The translations under genes and the position numbers were made by a program. A stretch of 64,000 nt of DNA, taken from contig CM050454.1 in the NCBI GenBank assembly GCA_027563935.2, positions 18,783,501 to 18,847,500 on the forward strand. The letters are read 5' to 3'. Under the pieces are notes generated by a model. It was given only the letters and a program-made list of their open reading frames with translations, ran no database searches and was not told the origin of the DNA. The stretch comes from Costus lasius (lineage: Eukaryota; Streptophyta; Magnoliopsida; Zingiberales; Costaceae). The first letter of the stretch is position 1. Each line of letters begins with the position of its first letter. Positions 40,869 to 53,237 of this stretch are shown here, piece after piece.

Positions 40869-43800
40869 TGTAACATCCCTCAGAATCACACCCCACATGC
40901 ATACAAGTAAAATACGGGGTTTCAAAAATTTTTACTCTTCCATTAAAACACAAGAAGAAAGCGGCATCGAAGGACATTACTACGGAACTGAAAACCGCAC
41001 AGAACTGAATAGGATCGATTTACTAGGAAATAGAAATCCGGAAGTTCAGAAAAATCCGGCAGCAAGTATACTAAACTACTGCTGCACAGACACACATGTA
41101 ACAACAAAAAATGTCCACACTACACATATGTGGAATTTCAGAAATATGCAGAACTGATTATTCAGATACTAAAACCACACAAATTCGGTTACACATCTCA
41201 AATCGGACATTTCAAAATAAGAACCAATTCAATAAAAGAATCCAAGACTCGTATCCAATAATTTAAATGAGACAACTATAATATAATATCCTGAAAACAG
41301 GCATAAGCCCTCAGGAGATAAAACTTGTCATATAGGTCATAATAAATTAGGCACGCAGGCCTGATAAATCTTTAGAAGACTATTCTTAGAAATGACATCA
41401 AACATTAGCGTCATATTAGCTGTAGCAATTACTGTCTTGATGTCTCACCTGAAAACATTTAAACAACGGAGGTGAGCTAAAAAGCTCAGTGAGTAAAAGA
41501 CACTAAAAGTCATCCATAGTACACATCAAAAATATCATACTTAAGTTGAAATTCTTTTTATTTAACAGATAAGATAAATCAATTTAACATGCATGCTCAT
41601 ATCAGAAACAAACACAATCAAATACAGATACTTGTAACAATAGGCATCAAACAGGTAGGATATGAATATACCAACCCATACCAACTAACCACACCGCCTA
41701 ATACATCTAAATACAGATCGAAACAGAACTACAGAAATCAGAACTGACAGACAGAAAATCAGAATTTTCAGAGTCCAAACGGATAGTCTACATCGGAAAC
41801 AGAAAGGCCACAGAAGGCCTGATGACCACAGAAGGTCTGACCCCACCTCTGCCGAGGACGAGACAATGCATGCATATCAGAAACAGAATGGTAGAGGAGA
41901 TATCAGTGGGTGGCCCCCGTCTTGTCAGGACGTGGCACTCTGGTCTCCAATACCCAGAACAGAATGGTAGAGGAGGTATCAGTGGGTGGCCCCCGTCTTG
42001 TTAGGACGTGGCACTCTGGCCTCCAAAACCCAGAACTGAATGGTAGAGGAGGTATCAGTGGGTGGCCCCCGTCTTGTTAGGACGTGGCACTCTGGCCTCC
42101 AAAACCCAGAACTGAATGGTAGAGGAGGTATCAGTGGGTGGCCCCCGTCTTGTTAGGACGTAGCACTCTGGCCTCCAATACCCAGAACTGAATGGTAGAG
42201 GAGGTATCAGTGGGTGGCCCCCGTCTTGTTAGGACGTGGCACTCTGGCCTCCAAAACCCAGAACTGAATGGTAGAGGAGGTATCAGTGGGTGGCCCCCGT
42301 CTTGTTAGGACGTGGCACTCTGGCCTCCAATACCCAGAACAGAAATAGTGTCTCAAGGGTCGTAGTAGACTATCAGCACCATTACAGCGCCACAGAAGGA
42401 GGGTAAGGACACGGAAGAGTGCTACACTAGGGCATAATTTTACAGAACAGATTATACTGAAACGGAGGAGTAGGACTAACCACTACTAAATTCTTACATC
42501 ATGCCCAAAGTCTAACAAACCAGAAAATGACACACCCCAATATCCAGTCCTTAAACACAGAACAGAAATTATATGAGTGAATTCCTTACAACTAACCTTA
42601 ATTCATGTCAAACCATTCTATGTTCTCACAAATGTTTTAACACATTCAAGGTTTTCAGAAAATTCACAACATATAAACAGAACAGGAAATATCCACATAA
42701 CAAACAATTAAATACAGAACAGAAATTATTCATATAACAAACATTTAAACACAGAACAGAAATTATTCATGAAATAATCTCCTCAAAATTTCTAAAATCG
42801 TGAGCTATAAAATTACTGTAAGGGGCGCCACTTTCAGAACCTTAACAGAACGTACAAATTTCATGTAATTAATTTCAGTCCCCCACTACAGATAATTTTA
42901 ATTACACGTTTGTGAAGAAAATTGACAAAAGCCCCAAAATTGGCTCGAACCATGATTTTCAAAAATTCCTAAGTTCTTAGTTAAATCCCCAATTTTGTTT
43001 TCTCTAAAATTTCTCATCAAGCAAATAAATTTTAGAAGAACTACAGACCACAATTTAAGAGATTAAACCATACAGGATAATTTTTCTCACAAGGGAATTT
43101 TCGTCTAACCAAAACATAGCAGATTTATATTGTCAGATTGCAACATATATTTTTGGTCCAATTTCGAACCAAAGCTTGTCAATATTGTATTCAAAATGAA
43201 GCTCTCTGAATCTAGTTTCCAATAAAACTGGTTTCACAAGATTTCGAATTGTAGGCAGGAAGATATAAGGGTTCGAACATGGGATGGTCAGAATTTCAGA
43301 TTTCAAGAAAACAGATTCATATATCAGAATTGCGACATATATTTCAGATCCAATAACTAATCGAAAATAGGCGTTATGGGAGTCAAAATGAAGCTCTTCA
43401 AGCCTACGGTCTAATAAAACTGGTTTCACAGGATTTCGAGCTATACCTAGGGAGATATGATGGTTCGAACACATAAAGGTCGAAATCCAGATTTCCAGAA
43501 AACTGATTTTGTACAGCTAGATTGCAATACAGATTGAAATACAAATACAGCTCTGATATGGTCGATATCATATTCAAATTAAAGCCGAATGTGTCTAGTT
43601 TCATACAAAATTTGTTTCATACGATTTGGATCTATAGGCCATGAGATATTAGGGTTATAGTACACAAAGGTCAGATTAGAGAATGCAGATTTCAGCAGAA
43701 CAGGATTTTAAAACCCTATAATTATTTGAATTCAACCCCATACGAATAATCATGGCAAATAACGAATTTTAATTCGGATTAGACTCCTTAGGATCGAATT

Positions 43801-44329
43801 ACTCACCAGAAAAATCGCCCACAGAGAAAACGCCGAAACAGGGGATCAGGGGTCTCCAGAAAGTTCGTCCACCACCAGTCTGCCACCACCAGCGTCAGAA
43901 ATTTTGCAGGAGCGCCAAGCACAGTGAGGGGCGACAACACAGGCGGCTAGGGCAAGAAACAAACCACAAATCGTGAGGGAGAGGAGCTCTCACGAATTTT
44001 CCCCCTTTTTTTTTATTTTTTTTCCACCCCAAACGGATCCAAGATCCAATAACCCAATTAACTTAAGTGGAAATCGGCTTTAATGGGCTTACCTGGGCTT
44101 AACCACCATGCGCCACTCCAATAACACAGAAATATGCGCCACCATGGTGGAAGAATTCCAGGAGCAAATAGTCAAGGTTGAGGGTTCGAAGCCCCAACAA
44201 AAATAATTATTTTTGCCCTGTAGGGAAAAGTCCTACAATTAGGCAAAAATCCCAAAATTTTAACAGATAAAAATACAGAAACAGAATTTCTAACCTTAAA
44301 TCATAATTCAGAAAAATCGAGGCGTTACA
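40869..44329 (-). repeat. 3' LTR of the chromovirus (3461 bp)
   Basis: Identical to 48129-51589 apart from two bases by eye. It holds a six-copy 76-bp tandem repeat, a poly-pyrimidine run (TTTTTTTTATTTTTTTTCC near 44010), and several short frames that I regard as chance. Confidence 0.95.
41884..42345. repeat. 76-bp tandem repeat, six units (left LTR)
   Basis: Units start at ATGGTAGAGGAG at 41889, 41965, 42041, 42117, 42193 and 42269, each with GTGGGTGGCCCCCGTCTTG and AGGACGT(G/A)GCACTCTGG. The spacing is exactly 76 bp. The right LTR has the identical array at 49144-49605. Confidence 0.95.
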
Positions 44330-44345
44330 TCCTCCCCCCCTTATA
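44330..44345 (-). other. Polypurine tract of the chromovirus
   Basis: The minus strand reads AAGGGGGGGAGGA directly before the 3' LTR start. Confidence 0.85.
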
Positions 44346-44358
44346 GAGCTTTAGTCCT

Positions 44359-47300
44359 CTAAAGCTGAGCAAGCCCGTCACTGAACAGGTGAGGATGCTC
44401 CTTTCTCATATCTGCTTCAACCTCCCAAGAGGCTTCTTCAACAGACTGATTTCCCCAGATGACTTTCACAAGTGGAATAACCTTATTTCTCAGCACTTTC
44501 TCTTTTCTATCTTCAATTCTGAGAGGTTTTACCACAAAAGTCATGTTCTCTTCAAGCTGAAGAGGTTCCAACTCCAGAACATGAGAAGGATCAGAACAAT
44601 ATTTTCTGAGTGCAGAAACATGGAACACATTATGGAGGTGTTCCAGTGATGGGGGCAGAGCAAGTCGGTATGCCACAGGTCCAACCCTCTCAATGATATC
44701 AAAGGGACCAATGTACCTGGGACTCAATTTTCCCCTCTTCCCAAATCTCATCACCCCTTTCATAGGCGAGACCTTTAGGAAAACATGCTCTCCCACCAAA
44801 AACTCAAGAGGACGCCGCCTCACATCAGCATAACTCCTCTGTCTATCCTGAGCAATCTTCATTTTTCTCTGAATTTCTCTGATCTTCTCAGTGGCTTCCT
44901 GAACAGCATCAGACCTTAGCACTGTTCTGTCCCCAGTTTCCTCCCAGCATATAGGCGTTCTGCATTTCCTCCCATATAGGGCCTCATACGGAGCCATCTG
45001 TATGCTAGAGTGAAAGCTATTGTTGTAGGTGAACTCTATTAGTGATAAGTCCAGATCCCACTCAACAGACCAGTCAACCACATAAGATCTCAGAAGATCC
45101 TCCAGTGTCTGAATAGTTCTCTCTGTCTGACCATCAGATTGAGGATGATATGCAGTGCTAAAACTCAGATTAGTTCCCAAATCTTCCTGTAATTTCTTCC
45201 AAAACCTGGACAGAAATCGAGGATCACGATCAGAGACAATGTCCAAGGGAACTCCATGCAATCTGACAATCTCATCGATGTACAGTTTTGCTAACCGATC
45301 CAAACTGTAAGTCATTTTGATCGGTAAGAAGTGAGCCGACTTCGTGAGTCTGTCCACAATCACCCATACGGCATCATGATTCCTTCTGGTATTGGGCAGC
45401 CCACACACAAAGTCCATACTGATATGCTCCCACTTCCACTGAGGAATAGGGAGAGACTGCATCAAACCGCCCGGCCTCTGATGCTCAGTCTTCACGGTTT
45501 GGCAAGTCAAACATCTGGACACAAACAAATGCACATCCTTCTTCATACCATGCCACCAGAAAGTCTTTTTCAGATCCTGATACATCTTGGTACTACCAGG
45601 ATGAATGGTATACTTAGTGCAATGACTTTCCTTAAGAATGTCATTTCTCAACTCAGGGTCCTCAGGGACACAGACCCTTCCACGGAATCTGAGGAGACCA
45701 TCATCCGACATACTGAAATTCTCATCCCAGCCTTGCTCAGACCTCTATTTCCACCGTAGAATATCCTGATCTGACTGCTGCCCTGATCTCAGTCTCTGCA
45801 GTAAGTCTGACTGAACCCTGAGAGAAGCTAGAAGACCGCCTCTCTCACCCGGAGTCACACTCAGATGCATGTCACTGAACTCCTGCAATAGTCGCCACTC
45901 CTGGACTCGCAGTGCAGCTATCTGAGTCACAGGATACCGACTAAGAGCATCGGCCACCACATTGGCTTTACCAGACTGATATTGGATGGTGAAGTCATAA
46001 TCCTTTATCAATTCAAGCCATCGCCTCTGTCTCATATTCAGCTCTTTCTGAGTGAAGATATACTTCAAGCTCGGGTGATCTGTAAACAATTCAAATGTTT
46101 GTCCAAACAGATAGTGCTTCCAGATTTTCAAGGCAAAAACTACAGCTGCCAACTCCAAATCATGAGTGGGGTAGTTTACTTCATAATCCTTGAGTTGCCT
46201 TGAAGCATAAGCGACTACCTTTCCTTGCTGCATCAGTACAGCACCCAGACCCTTACCAGAGGCATCAGTGTAAACAATGAACTTCTCTCCATCACAGGGA
46301 ATGATGAGGATAGGAGCACTGGTCAGTCTCTTTTTCAGTTCCTGAAAACTAGACTCACAATCATCAGACCACTCAAACTACAAATTCTTTCTAGTTAGCT
46401 TAGTCAGAGGACCCGCCAGCTTGGAAAAACCCTCCACAAAGCGGCGGTAGTATCCAGCTAAGCCCAGAAAACTTCTGACCTCAGTCGCTGTAGTTGGTCT
46501 TCCCCAGTGAAGAATGGCCTCCACCTTCACTGGATCCACAGACACACCCTGGCTAGAAATAATGTGCCCCAGAAAACCAATCTGATCTAGCCAGAACTCA
46601 CATTTGCTGGCCTTAGCATATAGCCGCTTCAGCCGCAGAATCTCCAGCACCTTGCGCAAATCCTGAGAGTGGTCTTGCGCATTCTTGGAGTAGATCAGAA
46701 TATCATCAATGAAGACGACCACACATTTGTCCAGGAGCTCATGAAATACCCTGTTCATCAGATCCATACACACCGCAGGAGCATTTGTCAGTCCAAAGGG
46801 CATAACAAGAAATTCATAGTGCCCATACCTGGTCCTGAATGCAGTTTTAGGTACATCCTCCTCCCGAACACTCATCTGATAATAGCCAGACCTCAGGTCA
46901 ATTTTAGAGAATACAGTAGCACCCTGCAACTGATCAAAGAGATCATCAATACGGGGTAATGGGTACTTATTCTTAACAGTCACTTGATTGAGTTGACGGT
47001 AATCGATGCACATGCGCAAAGTACCATCCTTCTTCTTCACAAATAACACAGGTGCTCCCCATGGAGAAACACTGGGTCGAATATACCCCTTCTCTAATAG
47101 TTCTTCCAGTTGCTTCTTCAGCTCTGTCAGTTCTGAAGTTGCCATCCTGTAAGGAGCTTTAGATATCGGTGCCGTGCCTGGCCACAACTCGATACCAAAC
47201 TCAACTTCTCTGCTGGGTGGTAACCCAGATAAATCATCAGAGAAGACGTCAGTAAATTCTCTTACCACTTCAGCATAAGACTCCAAGTGTAGCATAGCTA

Positions 47301-47985
47301 CCCTTGTCCTGATGTCTTTCCTCAAACCCCGCTGAAACTTCTTGGCTCTTCTTTCCTCGGTATTGACTAAGTGAGGAGCATACCCCGACAACCGAGCGAA
47401 TGTGGCCTCATACTGATCCACCGTCAGGTCACCCTGCTCAAGATGAATAAACTCCACCTCGCGCTCCTCAGATAAGCTAGAGGGGAAAAACTTGGCATTG
47501 AACTTCATCATGAAGTACTGCCAATCAACAACTCTGGATTCAGTTGCCGCCAGTCTGACGACTCCCTTCCACCAGTCTTCGGCATCTCCACGCAACATGA
47601 AGACAGACAAACATAGCTTGTCTGCATCATCACAGCGCAAAACCTGGAAAATCTTTTCCAGTGCCAACAGCCAATCCTCAGCCGCTCTGGGCCCCGGACT
47701 ACCATAAAATGTAGTCGGGTTCAGGTGCTGAAACTATCGTTGATGTGCGCCATCACCCAGAGGAGAACCAGCCGGTTGTGCCTGTGACTGAGACTGTGTC
47801 TGCGACAGCCGCTGCAATAACTGTTGCTGAACCTCCATGTGCTGCGCCTGCTGCTGCTGCATCATCTGAGTTTGCTGCTGAATGAATGCGTTCTGTTGTT
47901 GCATCATAGCAGTCATAGCCTCCATGGTCTGCCTCAGATCAGGCTGTTGATCACCGTTGCTACTGCTAGCTCTTGGTCACACCAT
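44359..47985 (-). pseudogene. gag-pol: Chromovirus gag-pol with internal deletion of zinc knuckle and protease
   Basis: One minus frame of about 1209 codons runs from MV (47985) to 44359 with four stops: a TGA two codons in, and TAGs at 47734, 46378 and 45745. Gag has a Gln-rich start (MMQQQNAFIQQQTQMMQQQQ) and capsid blocks [13 protein letters not shown] and [15 protein letters not shown]. At about 47262 capsid text (LESYAEVV) joins directly to the RT leader ([20 protein letters not shown]) in frame. RT has [26 protein letters not shown] and [12 protein letters not shown]. RNase H has [16 protein letters not shown] and [11 protein letters not shown]. Integrase has HPGSTKMYQDL, CLTCQTVK, ISMDFVCGLP, IVSDRDPRFLSRFW and HPQSDGQTERTIQ (triad intact). 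The tail VVKPLRIEDRKEKVLRNK then VIWGNQSVEEASWEVEAD is chromodomain-like. Confidence 0.93.
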
Positions 47986-48114
47986 TTTTACCTGCATCAC
48001 ATAACACAGTAGAATAACAACCAATATTCAATCACGAATCAGATCCTATCTTGGTTTCTAGCAATACACAAACAAAGTTTTCCTTCCCCGGAGTTTCTAA
48101 TTGCTAGTAATATT

Positions 48115-48126
48115 CCTCTGATACCA
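48115..48126 (-). other. Primer binding site of the chromovirus (initiator tRNA-Met)
   Basis: The minus strand reads TGGTATCAGAGG two bases after the 5' LTR end, matching the 3' end of initiator tRNA-Met. Confidence 0.9.
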
Positions 48127-48128
48127 TC

Positions 48129-51100
48129 TGTAACATCCCTCAGAATCACACCCCACACGCATACAAGTAAAATACGGGGTTTCAAAAATTTTTACTCTTC
48201 CATTAAAACACAAGAAGAAAGCGGCATCGAAGGACATTACTACGGAACTGAAAACCGCACAGAACTGAATAGGATCGATTTACTAGGAAATAGAAATCCG
48301 GAAGTTCAGAAAAATCCGGCAGCAAGTATACTAAACTACTGCTGCACAGACACACATGTAACAACAACAAATGTCCACACTACACATATGTGGAATTTCA
48401 GAAATATGCAGAACTGATTATTCAGATACTAAAACCACACAAATTCGGTTACACATCTCAAATCGGACATTTCAAAATAAGAACCAATTCAATAAAAGAA
48501 TCCAAGACTCGTATCCAATAATTTAAATGAGACAACTATAATATAATATCCTGAAAACAGGCATAAGCCCTCAGGAGATAAAACTTGTCATATAGGTCAT
48601 AATAAATTAGGCACGCAGGCCTGATAAATCTTTAGAAGACTATTCTTAGAAATGACATCAAACATTAGCGTCATATTAGCTGTAGCAATTACTGTCTTGA
48701 TGTCTCACCTGAAAACATTTAAACAACGGAGGTGAGCTAAAAAGCTCAGTGAGTAAAAGACACTAAAAGTCATCCATAGTACACATCAAAAATATCATAC
48801 TTAAGTTGAAATTCTTTTTATTTAACAGATAAGATAAATCAATTTAACATGCATGCTCATATCAGAAACAAACACAATCAAATACAGATACTTGTAACAA
48901 TAGGCATCAAACAGGTAGGATATGAATATACCAACCCATACCAACTAACCACACCGCCTAATACATCTAAATACAGATCGAAACAGAACTACAGAAATCA
49001 GAACTGACAGACAGAAAATCAGAATTTTCAGAGTCCAAACGGATAGTCTACATCGGAAACAGAAAGGCCACAGAAGGCCTGATGACCACAGAAGGTCTGA
49101 CCCCACCTCTGCCGAGGACGAGACAATGCATGCATATCAGAAACAGAATGGTAGAGGAGATATCAGTGGGTGGCCCCCGTCTTGTCAGGACGTGGCACTC
49201 TGGTCTCCAATACCCAGAACAGAATGGTAGAGGAGGTATCAGTGGGTGGCCCCCGTCTTGTTAGGACGTGGCACTCTGGCCTCCAAAACCCAGAACTGAA
49301 TGGTAGAGGAGGTATCAGTGGGTGGCCCCCGTCTTGTTAGGACGTGGCACTCTGGCCTCCAAAACCCAGAACTGAATGGTAGAGGAGGTATCAGTGGGTG
49401 GCCCCCGTCTTGTTAGGACGTAGCACTCTGGCCTCCAATACCCAGAACTGAATGGTAGAGGAGGTATCAGTGGGTGGCCCCCGTCTTGTTAGGACGTGGC
49501 ACTCTGGCCTCCAAAACCCAGAACTGAATGGTAGAGGAGGTATCAGTGGGTGGCCCCCGTCTTGTTAGGACGTGGCACTCTGGCCTCCAATACCCAGAAC
49601 AGAAATAGTGTCTCAAGGGTCGTAGTAGACTATCAGCACCATTACAGCGCCACAGAAGGAGGGTAAGGACACGGAAGAGTGCTACACTAGGGCATAATTT
49701 TACAGAACAGATTATACTGAAACGGAGGAGTAGGACTAACCACTACTAAATTCTTACATCATGCCCAAAGTCTAACAAACCAGAAAATGACACACCCCAA
49801 TATCCAGTCCTTAAACACAGAACAGAAATTATATGAGTGAATTCCTTACAACTAACCTTAATTCATGTCAAACCATTCTATGTTCTCACAAATGTTTTAA
49901 CACATTCAAGGTTTTCAGAAAATTCACAACATATAAACAGAACAGGAAATATCCACATAACAAACAATTAAATACAGAACAGAAATTATTCATATAACAA
50001 ACATTTAAACACAGAACAGAAATTATTCATGAAATAATCTCCTCAAAATTTCTAAAATCGTGAGCTATAAAATTACTGTAAGGGGCGCCACTTTCAGAAC
50101 CTTAACAGAACGTACAAATTTCATGTAATTAATTTCAGTCCCCCACTACAGATAATTTTAATTACACGTTTGTGAAGAAAATTGACAAAAGCCCCAAAAT
50201 TGGCTCGAACCATGATTTTCAAAAATTCCTAAGTTCTTAGTTAAATCCCCAATTTTGTTTTCTCTAAAATTTCTCATCAAGCAAATAAATTTTAGAAGAA
50301 CTACAGACCACAATTTAAGAGATTAAACCATACAGGATAATTTTTCTCACAAGGGAATTTTCGTCTAACCAAAACATAGCAGATTTATATTGTCAGATTG
50401 CAACATATATTTTTGGTCCAATTTCGAACCAAAGCTTGTCAATATTGTATTCAAAATGAAGCTCTCTGAATCTAGTTTCCAATAAAACTGGTTTCACAAG
50501 ATTTCGAATTGTAGGCAGGAAGATATAAGGGTTCGAACATGGGATGGTCAGAATTTCAGATTTCAAGAAAACAGATTCATATATCAGAATTGCGACATAT
50601 ATTTCAGATCCAATAACTAATCGAAAATAGGCGTTATGGGAGTCAAAATGAAGCTCTTCAAGCCTACGGTCTAATAAAACTGGTTTCACAGGATTTCGAG
50701 CTATACCTAGGGAGATATGATGGTTCGAACACATAAAGGTCGAAATCCAGATTTCCAGAAAACTGATTTTGTACAGCTAGATTGCAATACAGATTGAAAT
50801 ACAAATACAGCTCTGATATGGTCGATATCATATTCAAATTAAAGCCGAATGTGTCTAGTTTCATACAAAATTTGTTTCATACGATTTGGATCTATAGGCC
50901 ATGAGATATTAGGGTTATAGTACACAAAGGTCAGATTAGAGAATGCAGATTTCAGCAGAACAGGATTTTAAAACCCTATAATTATTTGAATTCAACCCCA
51001 TACGAATAATCATGGCAAATAACGAATTTTAATTCGGATTAGACTCCTTAGGATCGAATTACTCACCAGAAAAATCGCCCACAGAGAAAACGCCGAAACA

Positions 51101-51589
51101 GGGGATCAGGGGTCTCCAGAAAGTTCGTCCACCACCAGTCTGCCACCACCAGCGTCAGAAATTTTGCAGGAGCGCCAAGCACAGTGAGGGGCGACAACAC
51201 AGGCGGCTAGGGCAAGAAACAAACCACAAATCGTGAGGGAGAGGAGCTCTCACGAATTTTCCCCCTTTTTTTTTATTTTTTTTCCACCCCAAACGGATCC
51301 AAGATCCAATAACCCAATTAACTTAAGTGGAAATCGGCTTTAATGGGCTTACCTGGGCTTAACCACCATGCGCCACTCCAATAACACAGAAATATGCGCC
51401 ACCATGGTGGAAGAATTCCAGGAGCAAATAGTCAAGGTTGAGGGTTCGAAGCCCCAACAAAAATAATTATTTTTGCCCTGTAGGGAAAAGTCCTACAATT
51501 AGGCAAAAATCCCAAAATTTTAACAGATAAAAATACAGAAACAGAATTTCTAACCTTAAATCATAATTCAGAAAAATCGAGGCGTTACA
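48129..51589 (-). repeat. 5' LTR of the chromovirus (3461 bp), with 76-bp array at 49144-49605
   Basis: The second LTR copy, offset 7260 bp from the first. It contains the same six 76-bp units and the same short chance frames, which supports the view that these are LTR sequence and not genes. Confidence 0.95.
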
Positions 51590-51594
51590 TTAGA

Positions 51595-52664
51595 TGCCCA
51601 AGAACGATACCTTCCCTGACCATGAAGTGGCACTTCTCCTAGTTCAACACCAGGTTTACCTCTTCACATCTCATCATTGCCCGTTGAGAGGTCACAGGGG
51701 CATTGCAAAGCCCAAAGGGCATCCTCCTATATGCATAAGTACCATAGGGACAGGTGAATGTCATCTTTTCTTCATCGTCCGGATGGATGGAAATTTGGAA
51801 GAAACCTGAAAATCCATCCAAAAAACAAAAATAAGAGTTATGAGCTAGTCTATCTAACATTTGATCAATGAATTGTAAAGGAAAGTGATCTTTTCTGGTA
51901 GCGGAATTCAACTTCCTATAATCAATACACATTCTCCAACTAGATACTGTGCATGTAGGTATCAATTCATCAGAATCATTTTTAATTACAATAATACCTC
52001 CCTTCTTTGGTACAACATGTACCAAGCTCACCCAAGAGTTGTCAAATATGGGGTATATAACTCCTGCATCCATAAGTTTGAGCACCTCCTTCTTTACAAC
52101 ATCTTTCATATGTGGGTTAAATTTGTGTTGAAATTCCACTGAAGGCTTGCTATTTTCCTCTAGTAATATCCTGTGCATGCAAATCAAAGGGTTATTTCCC
52201 TTAATATCATCAAGTGAATAGCCAATTACCTTCTTGTGAAGACGGAGTTCTCCAAGGAGTAGTTTCGTTTGCTCTTTGTTCAATTCGGCACTAACTATCA
52301 CCGGGTATGTAGAATTGTCACATAAGAATTCATATCTCAATGTGCTGGGTAGACTTTTGAATTCAAGTTTCTTCTGCCCTTGTTCTTCATAATTATCTTC
52401 ACGTGTTGCTTCCAGCTCCATAGAAGCAGATTCCATGATTGGGTCTGAGTCCAGAAGTTCTGTGTACTCTTTAGCTTTCTCCTCAATATCATGTTCTTCA
52501 GTATTGATTAGGCTCAACTCTAGTGGATCAACCTTTCTCCTATAAGGTTCAAAATGCTGCAAAGCTTTCTCAACGATGTCCACACTACAGCATGTACCTG
52601 TAAGAGAAGCTTTTTTCAAAGAGTCAGACAAATCAAACTGAACAACATTGTCATCGATGTTCAA
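51595..52664 (-). pseudogene. RT: Athila reverse transcriptase N-terminal part, catalytic box deleted
   Basis: The minus frame carries VHVVPKKGGIIVIKNDSDEL, WRMCIDYRKLNSATRKDHFP, YFCFLDGFSGFFQISIHPDD and RRMPFGLCNAPVTSQRAMM. It then jumps straight to RCEEVNLVLN and, after a stop, EKCHFMVREG. The 30-40 residues that normally hold the (F/Y)xDD catalytic box lie in the missing segment, so this RT has lost its active site by an internal deletion. The gene is then cut by the chromovirus. Confidence 0.9.
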
Positions 52665-53237
52665 ATCCAGTTTCCCATTTTTGACATTGATGATAGCACC
52701 AGCCGTAGCAAGAAAAGGTCTCCCTAGAATGATAGGGAGTCTGTCATCCTCATCAATTTATAAAACAACAAAATCTGTAGGAACAAAATAATGTCCAACT
52801 TTTATGAGCACGTCCTCCAAGATACTGAAGGGACGGTGAACTGATCTAACTTCTAGCTGTAAAGAAATATTAGTACTCTTCAAATCTCCCAAGTCTAGCT
52901 TTTTACATAAAGATAGAGGCATAAGACTGACACTCGCTCCCAAATCGCATAAGGCTCCCTGGAAAGTCATCTCCCCAATCTGGTAGGGTATAGAGAAGCT
53001 ACCTAGATTTTTGAGGTTCTGGGGGAGTTTGTTTTGTATGATCGCGTTGCACTCTTCAGTAAGTGCAACCATTCCCTGTTCTTCTAGCTTCCTCTTGTTA
53101 GACAAGATGTCCTTTAAAAATTTGGCGTAGGTGGACATCTGCAAAAAGGCATCAACAAAAGGTATGTTAATATAGAGTTTCTTAAGAACTTCCAAAAATT
53201 TACCGAATTGTTTGTCTAATTTGGCTTTGACAAGTCT
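52665..53237 (-). pseudogene. PR: Athila aspartic protease region
   Basis: The minus frame 53195-52758 has a conserved lead (YINIPFVDAFLQMSTYAKFL, KRKLEEQGMVALTEECNAII) and the active-site block FQGALCDLGASVSLMPLSLC. After a stop, LPIILGRPFLATAGAIINV is read. This order is standard for Athila protease. The DLGAS triad replaces the commoner D(T/S)G but is typical of this lineage. Confidence 0.88.

Larger units (their letters stand above)
40869..51589 (-). mobile_element. Young non-autonomous chromovirus (Ty3/gypsy), 10.7 kb
   Basis: Two 3461-bp LTRs (40869-44329 and 48129-51589) begin TGTAACATCCCTCAG and end GAGGCGTTACA on the plus strand, with a perfect TTAGA duplication. I found only two differences between them (40898 T against 48158 C, and 41108 A against 48368 C). 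The element lies on the minus strand: primer site at 48115-48126, polypurine tract at 44330-44345, and gag-pol with a C-terminal chromodomain-like region. The zinc knuckle and protease are missing and four in-frame stops are present, so it must have moved with proteins from another copy, or it decayed very recently. Confidence 0.95.

Noticed and set aside
43133..43604. Minus-strand open frames in the chromovirus LTR (and at 50393-50864)
   Set aside because: Present identically in both LTRs, no recognised domain, and AT-rich composition; best explained as chance.
44180..44200. tRNA-like B box GGTTCGAAGCCC in the chromovirus LTR
   Set aside because: No A box at the right distance and no cloverleaf; similar GGTTCGAAC text nearby also lacks context.
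40869..51589. Two 3.46-kb near-identical blocks as a segmental duplication
   Set aside because: They have TG..CA ends, a primer site and polypurine tract beside them, a pol region between them and a perfect 5-bp target duplication, so they are LTRs.
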